From DATMBL01 sp050735975 (lineage in GTDB: Bacteria > Desulfobacterota > Binatia > UBA9968), in the NCBI GenBank assembly GCA_050735975.1, contig JBOHVS010000054.1:1-7570 (forward strand): a DNA stretch of 7,570 bases, written 5' to 3'. The notes under the pieces were generated by a model. That model was not told the DNA's origin, did not search any database, and saw only the letters and a program-made list of their open reading frames with translations. The position numbers and the translations under genes were made by a program. This document shows positions 6,725 through 7,570 of the stretch, piece after piece (position 1 is the first letter of the stretch; each line of letters begins with the position of its first letter).

Positions 6725-6822
6725 AAGGAGAGTGAGCCTTGACAACGGAAGCTCGGAAGAGGAATAGATATTGCCCCCGGACGAACGTCGAACGCCCCTG
6801 CGCCTCAACTGTTGATAATTAG
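6725..6822 (+). other. AAGGAG followed by TTGACA: tiny reading frame or promoter box
   Basis: AAGGAG (6725-6730) lies 8 bases before a TTG at 6739 that opens a 27-codon frame (start MTTEARKRNRY, end STVDN) closed by TAG at 6820-6822. The same TTG begins a perfect TTGACA -35 hexamer (6739-6744), but the best -10 at 18 bp is only AATAGA. The peptide has no recognisable family. It may be a true small gene, the remnant of a lost gene, a weak promoter, or chance. Its stop overlaps the stop of the convergent SH3 gene. Confidence 0.2.
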
Positions 6823-7517
6823 GGGGCTGTATTGGCTGCAATAAGGAATTCTTTCCTGAGATAACCGACGGCGCTCGAATGACTTGGTTTCACTTTTAAC
6901 CACTTGCCGCTGACTCCGAGCACACGGATGTTGGTTCCTCCGGCTATTTGCTGCAGGCTGGCGGAAGCAAAGCGCGGTTCTTCCCGTAATGAAAGCGAAC
7001 CCCTGGTTCTGTAAACGGTCTGGAGTTCCATTACCGGTTTACGATTGCGCGGCTTTTTGGGAGAGATGTGTATTGCGCTATCCGGCCCGGCATCAGACAC
7101 GGCTTGTTCAGCGTCCAAGGCCGTGCCGGAATCCGGCGAAGTCGCAATGATCCGCTCACTAGAAGTTGTTTGCCAATCGCGGTCGATCCGGTGAGCCCCG
7201 TTCAGTGGTGTTGCAGAGATGTTATTCAGGAGATGAAACGATTCTTCCTTCGTGCCGCTGAGCGACTGTTCGGCGACGCCGAGGCAGAATGTTATGGGTG
7301 TCACGAAGACGCCCGCAACCCCGATCGCAAGCGCCGTGCGTTTTACGAGCTCGCTAGGCCGTGATGCTTCCATTGCCTGGCGCGCCGCGTGAAGCCACTG
7401 CTTCACGCGGGGAGCTATGACACTTTGTAGCGCAGCCGCCTTCAATGATATTCTTTGCACAATTTCCCGCGGATGTTTGACCGATTCAGAAATCCTTTGG
7501 GTCAAGGTTTGACGCAA
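6819..7517 (-). CDS. Membrane-anchored protein with C-terminal bacterial SH3 domain, start uncertain
   Basis: This protein has no recognised full-length homologue. From TTG 7517 it has 232 residues: a basic, probably helical N-terminus (1-60), one hydrophobic segment (about 61-82, TALAIGVAGVF and on), a polar Ser/Thr/Asp-rich linker (about 85-160), and a bacterial SH3 (SH3b) domain near 166-226. The SH3b pattern is seen in LSLREEP (about 175-181), IRVLGVSGKWLKV (197-209) and VGYLRKEFL (217-225). SH3b domains usually bind cell-wall peptides or partner proteins, so an inner-membrane anchor with the domain outside the cytoplasm is likely (inference). The start is unclear: TTG 7517 has no ribosome site and the frame stays open to base 7570 with no ATG or GTG, so the gene may extend beyond the window. 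ATG 7373 (residue 49) would give a 184-residue protein with the membrane segment near its N-terminus. Confidence 0.72.
   Translation of the reverse strand: MRQTLTQRISESVKHPREIVQRISLKAAALQSVIAPRVKQWLHAARQAMEASRPSELVKRTALAIGVAGVFVTPITFCLGVAEQSLSGTKEESFHLLNNISATPLNGAHRIDRDWQTTSSERIIATSPDSGTALDAEQAVSDAGPDSAIHISPKKPRNRKPVMELQTVYRTRGSLSLREEPRFASASLQQIAGGTNIRVLGVSGKWLKVKPSHSSAVGYLRKEFLIAANTAP
7385..7410. other. Perfect 11-bp inverted repeat with 4-base loop inside the SH3 gene
   Basis: CCGCGTGAAGC (7385-7395) and GCTTCACGCGG (7400-7410) are exact complements separated by CACT. In the coding frame the stem spells part of PRVKQWLHAA. It ends 11 bases before the alternative ATG at 7373, so if that ATG is the true start the stem lies in the leader or is an operator rather than in coding sequence. 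No T-run follows on either strand. Confidence 0.65.
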
Positions 7518-7570
7518 AAGGAGTATCCGTACAGTAAGAAGACGGTAAATCCGAATTTGAAGATCGGAGG

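Noticed and set aside
6773..6827. GCCCCC...GGGGGC stem (6773-6778 with 6822-6827) as a terminator of the SH3 gene
   Set aside because: The loop is over 40 bases and no T-run follows in the direction of the SH3 transcript; probably chance in GC-rich sequence.

Overview
This window looks like a piece of chromosome from an uncultured, mid-to-high GC, Gram-negative-type bacterium. The gene content is a CaiB-type CoA-transferase, a luciferase-like oxidoreductase, an amidohydrolase, an organic-acid-type MFS carrier and a KefB/YbaL antiporter. That mix, with short-period degenerate repeats in the spacers, recalls soil and sediment lineages formerly lumped as Deltaproteobacteria, or Binatota, Methylomirabilota and Tectomicrobia. 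The taxonomic guess is inference only; no rRNA or marker gene is present.

Layout. Positions 1-3276 hold three same-strand genes that look like one catabolic operon: a 5'-truncated family III CoA-transferase (1-1125), an LLM-class flavin/F420-dependent oxidoreductase (1167-2168) and an HxH-type metal-dependent hydrolase (2263-3276). A convergent minus-strand gene (3514-5232) encodes a two-part cation:proton antiporter very like E. coli YbaL. It is divergent from a plus-strand MFS transporter (5340-6635, start uncertain). The last gene (6819-7517 on the minus strand, frame open to the window edge) encodes a membrane-anchored protein with a C-terminal bacterial SH3 domain.

How they may work together. 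The first three genes could activate a carboxylic acid as a CoA thioester, oxidise an intermediate and cleave a ring or C-N/C-C bond. The nearby MFS carrier resembles monocarboxylate porters and could supply the substrate. The substrate cannot be read from the sequence, and the carrier is separated from the operon by the antiporter. The antiporter and SH3 protein look unrelated to catabolism (ion/redox homeostasis and envelope).

Non-coding. Three spacers carry degenerate short-period repeats: a 7-bp array with mirrored copies inside the operon (2176-2245), two consecutive 7-bp arrays with different units (3340-3388 and 3407-3448), and a 9-bp TTCAA-rich array with mutually exclusive stems (6628-6722). 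A dyad at 5323-5352 spans the annotated MFS start codon, and a perfect 11-bp stem lies inside the SH3 gene at 7385-7410. No mobile element, CRISPR array, tRNA or rRNA was seen. No clear new multi-gene system is evident; the repeats and dyads are the most unusual content.
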